Notes under the pieces: generated by a model
Databases searched by the model: none
What the model saw: the letters and a program-made list of their open reading frames with translations, nothing else
Told to the model about the DNA's origin: nothing
In this document: piece after piece, positions 1 to 7,122 of the stretch
Position numbering within the stretch: the stretch's first letter is position 1
Layout: every line of letters starts with the position of its first letter
Made by a program: the position numbers and the translations under genes
Virus record (IMG/VR): IMGVR_UViG_3300025929_000021
Span: 1-53,906 of that record
Source of the DNA: a virus
Length of the DNA stretch: 53,906 bases
Strand: one strand, 5' to 3'

Positions 1-145
1 ATGCTCGCCGCGTCCGCCGCGGAGGCGAAGACGACCTGTACTCGCTCGTCGCCGCCGGAGCCCTGCCCCGCATCGCCGAAGACGACGAGGAACTGACCGC
101 GTCCGTCGCTGCCCTGCCTCTCGACACGGAGGCGCTGGGCCGGGC
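1..145. repeat. Terminal overlap, left copy
   Basis: Bases 1-145 repeat bases 53761-53906. The only difference I see is one missing C after position 20 (right copy has a run of C and G one base longer). The overlap lies inside the capsid protease gene, so it is more likely a circular-assembly overlap or permutation junction than a true attachment or cohesive end. The single-base difference breaks the frame here. Confidence 0.9.
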
Positions 146-302
146 CATCGCCCGGGGGATGCTTGACGAGCAGGAGGAGCGTGCTCGCCGGGCGGCGCAG
201 GCTGCCGAGTGGGAGATGCTCGTCTCCGCAGCTACCACCCCCGATCTCGCACCCCTCTACGATGAGGTCACGGGCGAGCTGATGGATGCCCTTGCAGAGT
301 GA
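1..302 (+). CDS. Capsid maturation protease, C-terminal part (continues from the right end)
   Basis: This is the end of the gene that starts at 52537 and runs off the right end. Across the overlap the joined gene would encode about 508 residues. From base 21 onward the correct frame has codons starting at 21, 24 and so on, and ends at the TGA at 300-302. Bases 1-20 are in another frame because one C is missing compared with the right copy. The tail is acidic and helical (many Glu, Asp and Ala), as is common for the C-terminus of actinophage capsid proteases that may double as scaffold. That role is inference. Confidence 0.8.
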   Translation, partial: ARRVRRGGEDDLYSLVAAGALPRIAEDDEELTASVAALPLDTEALGRAIARGMLDEQEERARRAAQAAEWEMLVSAATTPDLAPLYDEVTGELMDALAE

Positions 303-312
303 GGAGGCCCCG

Positions 313-471
313 ATGGGGTGCAACTGTGGAGGCGGCGGGAGCGGCCTCGGAAACTACGTCGTGACCGGACCGGACGGCAAGGTGCTGAAGACCTTCGCCG
401 CCGTGAAGGAGACCGAGGCGAAGGCGTTCGCCGCGAAGAACCCCGGCAGCACCTGGAAGAAGACCAGCTGA
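313..471 (+). CDS. Small Cys/Gly-rich phage protein
   Basis: It encodes 52 residues starting M-G-C-N-C followed by a glycine run, then a short basic domain ending in Trp-Lys-Lys-Thr-Ser. Short proteins with an N-terminal MGCxC motif are common in actinophage structural operons and have no established function; I recall them as a DUF family but cannot verify it. I chose the ATG at 313 because GAGGAGG lies 7 to 12 bases upstream; the in-frame CTG/ATG-like start farther upstream would overlap the protease stop. It follows the protease gene closely and precedes a strong terminator, so it is probably the last gene of that operon. Confidence 0.75.
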   Translation: MGCNCGGGGSGLGNYVVTGPDGKVLKTFAAVKETEAKAFAAKNPGSTWKKTS

Positions 472-484
472 CTGCGCGCACGAA

Positions 485-526
485 AAAGCGGCCCGGCCCC
501 CGGGGAAGTGGGGGCCGGGCCGCTTT
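485..526. terminator. Bidirectional rho-independent terminator
   Basis: A 17-bp perfect stem (485-501 with 510-526) with an 8-base loop. It is flanked by A and T runs on both sides, so it can work for the plus-strand genes ending at 471 and the minus-strand genes ending at 535. Confidence 0.9.
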
Positions 527-534
527 GCTTTCCG

Positions 535-783
535 TCAGGCGAACCGCTGGGCCAGGTAGCGCGGGGTCATCCGCACGTACCGGGCCGCCAGCCGGTACTG
601 CCCGCGCCGGGCCGACCGGACGGCCGCGACCATCGAGCAGCATCCGCCGCCCGGCTTCTTGCCGCTGCCGCCGCCACCGGCGTGCGGGCGGCCACCACGT
701 GCCGCGCTGCGTCCCATCGACGGGCCGTGGCTGGTGTAGCCGCCACCGCCGCGCTGTCCTGCTCCACGCTGCTTCGGGGTCAT
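535..783 (-). CDS. Small basic Cys-containing protein, paralogue of its neighbour
   Basis: It encodes 82 residues, glycine- and arginine-rich at the N-terminus. The C-terminal part carries a Cys-Cys-Ser-Met pair followed by Arg-Arg-Gly-x-Tyr-Arg-Leu-Ala-x-Arg-Tyr. The gene directly upstream (780-998) has the same Cys-Cys-x-Met and RRGxYRLAxRY pattern, so the two look like a tandem duplication. The start overlaps the upstream stop by four bases (ATGA), which implies coupled translation. Function unknown; no catalytic motif is visible. It ends just before the shared terminator at 485-526. Confidence 0.6.
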   Translation of the reverse strand: MTPKQRGAGQRGGGGYTSHGPSMGRSAARGGRPHAGGGGSGKKPGGGCCSMVAAVRSARRGQYRLAARYVRMTPRYLAQRFA

Positions 784-998
784 GCAGTCACCTTCTCTGC
801 GATCAGCCGGATCGACAGGGCGGCGTACCGCCCGGCGAGCCGGTACTTACCGCGCCGGATGGCGCGGCCTGCTGCCGCCATGGCGCAGCATCCGGGCTGC
901 GGCGGCGGATTGATGGAGCCGCCGTGCCGAACCCGGGCGGGGCGGGAGTGGCTGGTGGGTCCGGGGGTCCAGCCACGGTTCGTGGGCTTCTTGCTCAT
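780..998 (-). CDS. Small basic Cys-containing protein, paralogue of its neighbour
   Basis: It encodes 72 residues from the ATG at 998, which has AAAGGGG just upstream. An earlier in-frame ATG exists at 1013 but has no ribosome-binding site; the sequence before it is the dispersed motif copy at 1014-1023. The protein shares the Cys-Cys-x-Met and RRGxYRLAxRY region with the protein at 535-783. Function unknown. The pair sits with a DUF1810-like and a winged-helix gene in a four-gene minus-strand unit placed between virion genes, which looks like accessory cargo. Confidence 0.6.
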   Translation of the reverse strand: MSKKPTNRGWTPGPTSHSRPARVRHGGSINPPPQPGCCAMAAAGRAIRRGKYRLAGRYAALSIRLIAEKVTA

Positions 999-1013
999 GC
1001 GCACCCCTTTCAT

Positions 1014-1023
1014 GATCAAAAAC
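1014..1023 (+). repeat. Dispersed motif GATCNAAAAC, copy 1
   Basis: GATCAAAAAC preceded by CAT and followed by G. It lies between two minus-strand genes, starting just after the stop of the gene at 1025-1795 and abutting the alternative ATG at 1013. Confidence 0.9.
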
Positions 1024-1024
1024 G

Positions 1025-1795
1025 TCAGCAGTCCTGGGCCTGCCAGGCTGCCTCTTCTTCTGCCGCATCCCAGCCCTGCTGGTTCGCACGGGACTGGTCA
1101 GCCACCCACACGCGGGTGATCCCTCGGACCGCCGCAGCGGACAGCCCGAAGCCCTTCAGGAAACTCTCGATCTCCGAGCTGTCCATCGGCACGTTGTCCG
1201 GCCGGGCCCGCACCGCGCCAACGGCGGCGACGGTAGCCCGCGCCCTCTCAATCTGCTTTTCCCAGTGCCTGCCCACGGTGCCCTGCTTCCACTCGACCTG
1301 CCCCATGGCCGTGCCGACCGACTTCAGCGGCCGGTGGTCGGGGCGTGTCCACTGGCTCTTGACCGGCTTCCCGGCCAGGACATCAAGGGTCGGCTGGTGC
1401 GGCTCACCGGCGAAGTGCTTGGCGAGCACCTGATCGAGGATGGTGCGGTCCTTGACCAGTTCGGCGAACAGGGTGACGCAGCGGTGCAGCTTGCGCCGGT
1501 CCACGTCTTCGAACATGAGCCGGTCCTGCCGGAGCACGCCCATGGATGCGGTAGCCAGCCGGATCCTCAGGGTGTCGTCGTCCAGGTAGGTCAGTGCTTC
1601 CGCCTTGTCGGCGAGCCCGTAATAGTAGGCTGTTTCGCTCTTGGCGAACACCCTGAGCTGCGGGAAGACGTACCACATCCAGTGCGTCTCCTTGACCCCG
1701 GCGGCAATCTCGCGGCTGATCTTCGGCCACTTCTTGTCCTGCGCGTGCCGGAAACGGGCGATGCTGTTGGCCTGCTTGGCAGGGTGCAGCGGCAT
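1025..1795 (-). CDS. DUF1810-like protein with a phage-specific C-terminal extension
   Basis: It encodes 256 residues. The first 140 or so fit the DUF1810 pattern I know: an N-terminal F-x-x-AQ stretch, then the hallmark His-Trp-Met-Trp-Tyr-x-Phe-Pro-Gln, then Ser-x-x-A-x-Tyr-Tyr with an EALxYL-type segment and conserved Arg-Leu. Family members have about 140 residues, so the C-terminal 110 residues are an extra domain of unknown type (Trp- and Ala-rich, ends near Cys). The biochemical role of DUF1810 is not established; it is a small enzyme-like fold. The ATG at 1795 overlaps the upstream stop by one base (TGATG), so translation is probably coupled to the winged-helix gene. Confidence 0.7.
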   Translation of the reverse strand: MPLHPAKQANSIARFRHAQDKKWPKISREIAAGVKETHWMWYVFPQLRVFAKSETAYYYGLADKAEALTYLDDDTLRIRLATASMGVLRQDRLMFEDVDRRKLHRCVTLFAELVKDRTILDQVLAKHFAGEPHQPTLDVLAGKPVKSQWTRPDHRPLKSVGTAMGQVEWKQGTVGRHWEKQIERARATVAAVGAVRARPDNVPMDSSEIESFLKGFGLSAAAVRGITRVWVADQSRANQQGWDAAEEEAAWQAQDC

Positions 1796-2013
1796 CACTT
1801 CACCGACCGGAAGAAGTAGAACCGGCCATCCCGGACGGTCTCGACCTGTCCGTTGCGACTGAGTACCCGCAGGATGCCGCGCGCCCGGTCAGTGGTCATC
1901 TGGTAGCCGTCTCGACGGACCTGCCACATCACGTCGGCGGCGTGGAACAGCGTCTTGTTGCTGGTCTTCTCGACGGCCTTCAGTGCGGCCAGGACGATAT
2001 CTGCGTTGGTCAT
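1795..2013 (-). CDS. Small winged-helix DNA-binding protein
   Basis: It encodes 72 residues with a helix-turn-helix pattern over about residues 18-55 and a C-terminal beta wing rich in Arg, Phe and Tyr. The start ATG at 2013 has AAGGAGGCGG eight bases upstream. It is the first gene of a minus-strand unit (2013 to 535) transcribed away from the plus-strand unit at 2105. Such a protein could control its own divergent promoter region. It is one of three small HTH proteins here that could bind the dispersed GATCNAAAAC motif; nothing in the sequence favours one of them. Confidence 0.65.
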   Translation of the reverse strand: MTNADIVLAALKAVEKTSNKTLFHAADVMWQVRRDGYQMTTDRARGILRVLSRNGQVETVRDGRFYFFRSVK

Positions 2014-2104
2014 TTCGCCGCCTCCTTGTTCTGTCTGCTGTTAGCTTACACTACTGGGCCGGAATGGTGTAGCCTCAGCGCAGACAGACACGAAGGAGAA
2101 CCCG
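2014..2104. promoter_or_regulatory. Divergent promoter region
   Basis: A 91-base intergenic gap between diverging genes, with lower GC than its surroundings. On the minus strand TGTAAGCT (revcomp of 2043-2050) resembles the TGTATGCT element seen before several other accessory units in this genome. The plus-strand gene at 2105 has a clear GAAGGAG ribosome-binding site. Confidence 0.4.
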
Positions 2105-2224
2105 ATGCCCATCCGCCACTTCGCCACCGCCCTGCTCGTCAGCGTGTTCGCCCTGTTCACCCTGGCCTTCCTGATCCTCGGCGGCGTCGTCCTCGCCGAC
2201 ATGGCCGGGATGGTCGTCGGATGA
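2105..2224 (+). CDS. Small single-pass membrane protein
   Basis: It encodes 39 residues: a short basic N-terminus (Met-Pro-Ile-Arg-His) followed by one continuous hydrophobic segment of about 25 residues and a short tail. AAGGAGAA lies 6 to 13 bases before the ATG. The stop overlaps the next start (ATGA). It probably inserts in the host membrane; no family recognised. Confidence 0.6.
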   Translation: MPIRHFATALLVSVFALFTLAFLILGGVVLADMAGMVVG

Positions 2225-2415
2225 ACGAGCATCCCCTCTTCGACCCGCCGCCCCAGCCCGACGGCGAGCCCACCAACTGCGACGACTGCGGCTGCTACGT
2301 CCTGGCCACCGTCGACCAGCTGCGTATCCGGGGATGGGTCGCCTACAACGGCCAGTCCTTCACCGGCAAGCCCATGGAAGTCCGCCTGTGCCCCGTCTGC
2401 CGAGTAGGAGTGTGA
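2221..2415 (+). CDS. Small zinc-ribbon-like protein
   Basis: It encodes 64 residues with two cysteine pairs: Cys-Asp-Asp-Cys-Gly-Cys in the N-terminal half and Cys-Pro-Val-Cys near the C-terminus. This spacing suits a zinc ribbon. It overlaps the previous gene by four bases and is followed two bases later by another small zinc-binding gene. Target and function unknown. Confidence 0.6.
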   Translation: MNEHPLFDPPPQPDGEPTNCDDCGCYVLATVDQLRIRGWVAYNGQSFTGKPMEVRLCPVCRVGV

Positions 2416-2417
2416 CC

Positions 2418-2612
2418 ATGACCCAGCCCGTGACCGATTGGTTGCTGTACCGCAAATGTCCCATCTGCCAGCGCGGGTCGGGCAGTCCCTGCCGCTCCGC
2501 GTCCGGCCGCATCGTGGACGGCCAGCCCGACGGGGTGCCGACCGACTTGGAGCACCCGCACAGGGGCCGCCGGTTGCGCTGCCAGCCCAAGCCGCGACGG
2601 GCGGCGGCCTGA
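2418..2612 (+). CDS. Small phage zinc-finger protein
   Basis: It encodes 64 residues. The pattern Cys-Pro-Ile-Cys-x6-Gly-x-Pro-Cys, then Ser-Gly-Arg and a distal His-x-x-Arg, matches a recurrent actinophage zinc-finger family. The role in phages is unknown; nucleic-acid binding is plausible. It is the last plus-strand gene before the bidirectional terminator at 2636-2662. Confidence 0.6.
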   Translation: MTQPVTDWLLYRKCPICQRGSGSPCRSASGRIVDGQPDGVPTDLEHPHRGRRLRCQPKPRRAAA

Positions 2613-2635
2613 TCGTTCTATGCTCTGAAACAGAG

Positions 2636-2662
2636 AATCCCCCGGCGGTGCGCCGGGGGATT
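2636..2662. terminator. Bidirectional rho-independent terminator
   Basis: A 12-bp perfect stem (2636-2647 with 2651-2662), three-base loop, followed by TTTTTG. It separates the convergent plus-strand zinc-finger gene and the minus-strand glycosyltransferase gene. Confidence 0.9.
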
Positions 2663-2677
2663 TTTGTCGTTTCAGGC

Positions 2678-3700
2678 TCAGGCCCGCCGATCCTGCATCG
2701 GCGAGTCCCGTTCCGCGTCCCGGGCGGCGTTCCGGTTGACCGTCAGCTTCGGCCAGCTGTCCGGCGGCAACGGCTGAAGGTTGCGCGGGGGCGTGAACGG
2801 CTTCTGGTGGAAGTCGTTGGTGCTGTACCAGATGGTCTTCTGGTGGGTGGTGGTGACGCCGGTGTGCACGAGGATCGGCAGGCCGACCTGGTGGGCGCGC
2901 AGGCAGAACGAGATGTCCTCGCCGCACATCTCGCCGTCCGGGCCGGGGATCCGCTCGAACCAGATGTTCGGCGGCGCGCCCTGCTCGCGCAGCCAGTCAC
3001 CGATCTTCTCGTATACCGACCGGTGGGTCAGCAGGAAGCCGGTGCCGGTCGCGCCGACCCGGGTCACCTGTTCCGGCGGCCACTCGCTGCGGGTAGCCAG
3101 CTTGTACGCGCCGGGCATCCCTTGGTGCGGGTCGATCCAGCACCAGTCGTACAGGGTGGGGGACAGGCGTGAGGTGAGGCCGCCCCGGAAGTCGTGCGCG
3201 TATTCGTTCTCGATGAAGCACAGCCCGCCGACGATCGGCGCGGTTTCCGGGTCGGCGACGGACAGCAGCCTCTCGACGGCGTCCGGTTCGAAGCCCATGT
3301 CGGTGTCGATCCAGAGGAGCCAGTCGGCTCCGCCGGACATGAATGCGGCCGTCGCCACATTCCGGGCGTGGGAGATTTCGATGGAGCGGCCCCACACGGA
3401 CGCGAGGGATGCGGCCCCGGTGCCGCGCATCAGATGGTTGCCGTGCTCGCGGTCGTAGGCGATGGTCCGCAGTAGCGAGTCGACGAAGTTCGCGCCGAAC
3501 GTGTTGAGGTGCGGGTAGGCGATGCACACGGTTTCCCCTGCTCGGGGGTTGTCCACCGTGTCGTTTTTGATCATGGTGCCGTTCTGATCCAGCACGATCC
3601 CGCGCTGCGCGGCAGCCAGATCCGGGGAATCGAACACCCCGAGCAATTCCCGCTGCGCCACACGGGCCTCTTCTTCCCGCGCGCTTTCTTCCGAGTCCAT
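2678..3700 (-). CDS. Family 2-like glycosyltransferase
   Basis: It encodes 340 residues. A GT-A-type nucleotide-sugar fold is indicated by an N-terminal strand (Val-Cys-Ile-Ala-Tyr-Pro), the segment Leu-Trp-Ile-Asp-Thr-Asp-Met-Gly-Phe near residue 130 (DxD metal/sugar-nucleotide motif), and a later Glu-Asp-Ile-Ser-Phe-Cys acidic motif near residue 270. The start at 3700 has GGAGGAGG just upstream. It lies antisense between the capsid protease and the major capsid gene, so it is expressed separately from the head operon. Likely roles are glycosylation of virion proteins, phage DNA or host surface; the substrate cannot be told from sequence. One dispersed motif copy lies inside it, encoding Met-Ile-Lys-Asn. 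Confidence 0.75.
   Translation of the reverse strand: MDSEESAREEEARVAQRELLGVFDSPDLAAAQRGIVLDQNGTMIKNDTVDNPRAGETVCIAYPHLNTFGANFVDSLLRTIAYDREHGNHLMRGTGAASLASVWGRSIEISHARNVATAAFMSGGADWLLWIDTDMGFEPDAVERLLSVADPETAPIVGGLCFIENEYAHDFRGGLTSRLSPTLYDWCWIDPHQGMPGAYKLATRSEWPPEQVTRVGATGTGFLLTHRSVYEKIGDWLREQGAPPNIWFERIPGPDGEMCGEDISFCLRAHQVGLPILVHTGVTTTHQKTIWYSTNDFHQKPFTPPRNLQPLPPDSWPKLTVNRNAARDAERDSPMQDRRA
3563..3572 (-). repeat. Dispersed motif GATCNAAAAC, copy 2
   Basis: On the minus strand CATGATCAAAAACG, inside the glycosyltransferase gene and in the sense of that gene. Confidence 0.9.
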
Positions 3701-3803
3701 AAAGCCTCCTCCTCCGAGAACCGCAGGCTACCGGCTATGATCCGGTCCATACGCATCGGCGCTGCCACGGTCCGGCCGAGCGCTCGACAAGAGGAACCCC
3801 GAA
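3701..3803. promoter_or_regulatory. Divergent promoter region before the capsid operon
   Basis: A 103-base gap between the diverging glycosyltransferase and major capsid genes. TATGAT at 3735-3740 is a plausible -10 for the plus strand, but I see no convincing -35. The capsid gene has GAGGAA ahead of its ATG. Confidence 0.35.
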
Positions 3804-5675
3804 ATGCCACAGCTGCCTTTCCAGGTCCCGACGCTCGATGACGGCAGCTACGCCTTCTCGCAGATGTCGACGGACGACCTGACCTCGATCCGGGCTCAGG
3901 CCCGGGAAGCCGCCGCGCAGTATGCGGAGCTGGACGTCTCCGAGGTGACCGCAGAGACCATCGCGACCATGCGCGAGCTGACCTCCCTGGTCAAGGGTGT
4001 CGACGCCGAGCGCTCCCGCCGCAGCGGTGCCGCCGGTGCGTTCGCCGCCCTGGTGGACAGCCTCGGTGAGGACGAGGACGACGAGCTGGAGGAGACCCCG
4101 GCCGCGCCAGCCCCGCAGACCCCGGCGCAGCCCGCCCCGCAGGCCCCGGCCGCCCCGGCGTCGCCCGGCGTCGCCGCCGTCGCCGCGCAGACCACCGCGA
4201 ACGGCGTGCAGGCCGCCGCGCTGCCCGAGCGGGTCCCGGCCGTCATCGTGGCCGGTGCCGGGAACCCGGACGCGACCGCCGGTGAGGAGCTGGACTGGCT
4301 CCGCGTCGGCAAGCTCGTCGAGAAGCGGTTCATCCAGTATGGCGCGGCCGGTGGTGCCGGTGCGCAGCGCCGCGACTCGGTCGCGCAGTTCAAGCTGGAC
4401 TACCCGGCCGAGCTGACCGCGTCCGGAGGCCTTCAGGAAGACGCGTCGGCCGTCATCGACTACGCGGCCAGCGAGAAGCGTCTCCCGGGCGGCTCGCTGC
4501 TCGCGTCGCTGAACATCAAGCGCAAGCAGCTGGAGGCGACCGGCCAGGTCCAGTCGCTGACCGCTGCCGGTTCCGGCTGGTGTGCGCCGTCCGAGGTGCT
4601 GTACGACCTGTGCGAGCTGGAGTCCAGTGACGGCATGCTTGACATCCCGGAGATCAACGTCTCGCGGGGCGGCATCAAGTACACGACCGGCCCGGACTTC
4701 TCGTCGATCTACTCGGGTGCGGGCTACTTCCACTACACCGAGGCGCAGGTCATCACCGGTGTCACGAAGCCGACGATGACGGTGCCGTGCCCGACGTTCA
4801 CCGACACCCGGCTGGAGGCTGACGGCCTGGCGATCCAGGCGGACCTGCTTCAGCTGCGCGGCTACCCGGAGCTGATCGCCCGGTTCGTGCGGGGTGCGAT
4901 GGTCGCCCACGCGCACAAGATCAACCAGTTCATGCTGAACGCCCTGGTGAACGGCTCGACCGCGCTCGCCCTGCCGAGCAACGTCACCAGCCACACCCCC
5001 GGCCTCGGTACCACCTGGTACACCGACCACTCGGTCGTCACCACCCTGCTGTCGGCCCTCGACCTCGCCATCACCGACTACAAGTACCGGCAGCGCATGG
5101 CGATGAACGCCACCCTGGAAGTCGTCCTGCCCTACTGGGTGCAGTCGCTGATCCGGGCCGACGTGTCCCGCAAGGCGTACTACGACGGCGACAACGGCGT
5201 CGACCAGTTCGCCGTGGCCATGGCCAAGATCCAGGACTGGATGACCGCCCGGGGTGCCCGCGTCCAGTTCGTCTACGACTGGCAGGACGCCTTCTACTGG
5301 GCCGCCTACCCGACCGGCGCGCCGTCGGCGTGGCAGCGGTTCGGCGCGGACCCGACCACCACCGACTTCGTGCAGGACTGGCCGCACACCATCCAGTTCC
5401 TTGTCTACGCGGCCGGAACCTGGGTGCGCGGCAACGCCGACATCATCACCCTGGACACCGTCTACGACTCCACGCTGCTCGCGCAGAACAAGACGACTCA
5501 GCTGTTCACCGAGCAGGGCATCCTGGCGGCGAAGACCTGCTTCGACTCCCGGGTCTACACGGTCGGCGCGAACATCACCGGTGGCCTGATCCCGGACGGC
5601 GCGGGCTACTATGCGGCCAACTCGCAGGCTGCGGCGGCGACCGGCACCTTCGCCACCTTCCCGACCAACCCGTGA
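3804..5675 (+). CDS. Major capsid protein with N-terminal scaffold-like domain (hexamer type)
   Basis: It encodes 623 residues. Residues 1-90 are charged and helical; residues 90-150 form an acidic then Ala/Pro-rich linker; from about 155 a compact domain with many aromatic residues follows, typical of HK97-fold capsid proteins of Streptomyces phages. The N-terminal part probably acts as a fused scaffold (delta domain) removed by the protease encoded at 52537, which is the usual arrangement when no separate scaffold gene is present. The ATG at 3804 has GAGGAA upstream. The next gene encodes a second capsid-like protein, consistent with the hexamer/pentamer pair annotated in related phages (from memory). 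Confidence 0.8.
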   Translation: MPQLPFQVPTLDDGSYAFSQMSTDDLTSIRAQAREAAAQYAELDVSEVTAETIATMRELTSLVKGVDAERSRRSGAAGAFAALVDSLGEDEDDELEETPAAPAPQTPAQPAPQAPAAPASPGVAAVAAQTTANGVQAAALPERVPAVIVAGAGNPDATAGEELDWLRVGKLVEKRFIQYGAAGGAGAQRRDSVAQFKLDYPAELTASGGLQEDASAVIDYAASEKRLPGGSLLASLNIKRKQLEATGQVQSLTAAGSGWCAPSEVLYDLCELESSDGMLDIPEINVSRGGIKYTTGPDFSSIYSGAGYFHYTEAQVITGVTKPTMTVPCPTFTDTRLEADGLAIQADLLQLRGYPELIARFVRGAMVAHAHKINQFMLNALVNGSTALALPSNVTSHTPGLGTTWYTDHSVVTTLLSALDLAITDYKYRQRMAMNATLEVVLPYWVQSLIRADVSRKAYYDGDNGVDQFAVAMAKIQDWMTARGARVQFVYDWQDAFYWAAYPTGAPSAWQRFGADPTTTDFVQDWPHTIQFLVYAAGTWVRGNADIITLDTVYDSTLLAQNKTTQLFTEQGILAAKTCFDSRVYTVGANITGGLIPDGAGYYAANSQAAAATGTFATFPTNP

Positions 5676-5744
5676 TCCACGCCCGCTCGGTCACCGACGC
5701 CCCGGCGGCCGGGCGGGTCTCACGACGGAAGGGAGGGCGCGAAG

Positions 5745-6677
5745 ATGGCGACCCTTGCGCCAATGACGGGACCGGTCTACGTCGACCAGCCCCCCGTCGG
5801 GAACATCCGCTACGGCCTCTTCACGGCGGCCAATGGCCCGTTCGACATGCCGCAGCACGGCGACGTCGGCGGCGTCCAGTATCTCCAGGAGCACTGCGGC
5901 CAGGGTCACCTGCTCGCGGCGGCGTCCTGTGCCGGTGCGACCATCACGGCGGCGTCCGCGCTGGACGCGTGTGACAGCGCGGCCATCGGCCTGCCGTTCG
6001 AGGTCGTCGCGGGCATCAAGGCGGGTGCGTTCCCGTACGACGCCCGTGAGGTGGAACGCCGGGCCCGTGTCCGGCTCGCCGACAACGCGCAGTACGTCGC
6101 GGAGCAGGCGTTCTGGGGCGGCAACGCCGACGTGCAGCCCGCGCTTCAGCGGCCGGAGCTGAACGGCAGCTCCGGGATCCTGGACATCACCCCGACGCCA
6201 GGTACGGCGGTCACCCTCGAATACGGGGTCGGCCTGCTGGAGAACGCTCTTGCTGCGTACTCCTACCCGGGGATCCTGCACTGCCAGCCGATCGTGACGC
6301 CGTACCTGGCGGCCCGGTCGTTGATGCCGCGTCCGGAGCGGGAAGCGCGCGGCGGGACCGGCGTGTTCCTGACCCCGATGGGCAACGTTTGGTCGTTCGG
6401 CCGGGGCTACTCCGGCAACAAGCCGAACAACGACGCGTCGGCCGCACCGGCCGGTACCGCGTACATCGTGGCGACCGGCGCGGTCACCATCTGGCGTGAC
6501 CCGAAAGTGTTCGTCTCCCCGCCGGAGCGGACGTTCGACCGGTCCGGGAACGCGTGGCAGACCACTGCCCAGCAGGCGTACGCCACCACGATTGACTGCG
6601 TGGCGTTCTTCGTCCTCGTCGGCCTTGACGCGATCACCGCATCCACCGGTGCCGCCACTGCCGGTCGGCTGTACTGA
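5745..6677 (+). CDS. Second capsid protein (pentamer-type candidate)
   Basis: It encodes 310 residues starting at an ATG preceded by GGAAGGGAGGGCGC. The protein is globular with no transmembrane segment; the middle has a charged helix-like stretch (Arg-Glu-Val-Glu-Arg-Arg-Ala-Arg) and an alpha/beta C-terminal half. Position directly after the major capsid gene and general composition match the separate capsid pentamer protein of related Streptomyces phages. That assignment rests on synteny and memory; a decoration or minor head protein is the alternative. Confidence 0.6.
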   Translation: MATLAPMTGPVYVDQPPVGNIRYGLFTAANGPFDMPQHGDVGGVQYLQEHCGQGHLLAAASCAGATITAASALDACDSAAIGLPFEVVAGIKAGAFPYDAREVERRARVRLADNAQYVAEQAFWGGNADVQPALQRPELNGSSGILDITPTPGTAVTLEYGVGLLENALAAYSYPGILHCQPIVTPYLAARSLMPRPEREARGGTGVFLTPMGNVWSFGRGYSGNKPNNDASAAPAGTAYIVATGAVTIWRDPKVFVSPPERTFDRSGNAWQTTAQQAYATTIDCVAFFVLVGLDAITASTGAATAGRLY

Positions 6678-6686
6678 GGGGCCAGG

Positions 6687-6725
6687 ATGGGGTACATCAC
6701 GGGCACCTACGAGACGAAGGACTGA
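6687..6725 (+). CDS. Tiny possible ORF
   Basis: A 12-codon ORF (MGYITGTYETKD) with CCAGG upstream, lying between the second capsid gene and the next head gene. It may be only a spacer; included because it fills the gap and starts with ATG. Confidence 0.15.
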   Translation: MGYITGTYETKD

Positions 6726-6729
6726 GAAC

Positions 6730-7119
6730 ATGCCTGCTGAGAGTGGTTACAACGTGGCTGTCGTGCTCGTCAATCGGCACGAGCCGGAGGGCGAGACCGC
6801 CGGTCGGCTGCTGGAGATCGCCGAGGAGAAGGGCTACGGCCCTCGCGTTGTGGAGGCCGCGCGCGGCGACCACGATGCGGCCCTGTCGTTCCGGGTGCCG
6901 GAGGACGTCGCGGAGGTGTTCAATGCCGAGCGGGCTGAGCGGTGGCCGGACGACTCGGCGAAGCGGGCCGAGCTGGGCGTCAATGTCGATGGGTCCCCGC
7001 GCACGGCCCGCGACGAGCACGACAACTTGATCGAAAACGACCCGGAGACGGCCGCCCGCCAGGACGCCGACCCGTCCACGACGGACCGCAAGACGCGGGC
7101 CAGCAAGCCGAAGGAGTAA
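6730..7119 (+). CDS. Hypothetical head-region protein
   Basis: It encodes 129 residues, hydrophilic and acidic, with an alpha/beta N-terminal half (Val-Ala-Val-Val-Leu-Val strand) and a disordered charged C-terminal tail rich in Asp, Thr, Lys and Arg. It lies between the capsid and probable tail-tube genes, a usual position for a head-completion or decoration protein. One motif copy encodes Leu-Ile-Glu-Asn. No family recognised. Confidence 0.6.
   Translation: MPAESGYNVAVVLVNRHEPEGETAGRLLEIAEEKGYGPRVVEAARGDHDAALSFRVPEDVAEVFNAERAERWPDDSAKRAELGVNVDGSPRTARDEHDNLIENDPETAARQDADPSTTDRKTRASKPKE
7029..7038 (+). repeat. Dispersed motif GATCNAAAAC, copy 3
   Basis: TTGATCGAAAACG inside the gene at 6730-7119, read as Leu-Ile-Glu-Asn. 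Confidence 0.9.
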
Positions 7120-7122
7120 CAG

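Noticed and set aside
3735-5387. 550-codon minus-strand frame opposite the capsid gene
   Set aside because: Shadow of the GC-rich capsid gene; Arg/Gly/Val-rich sequence without domain pattern.
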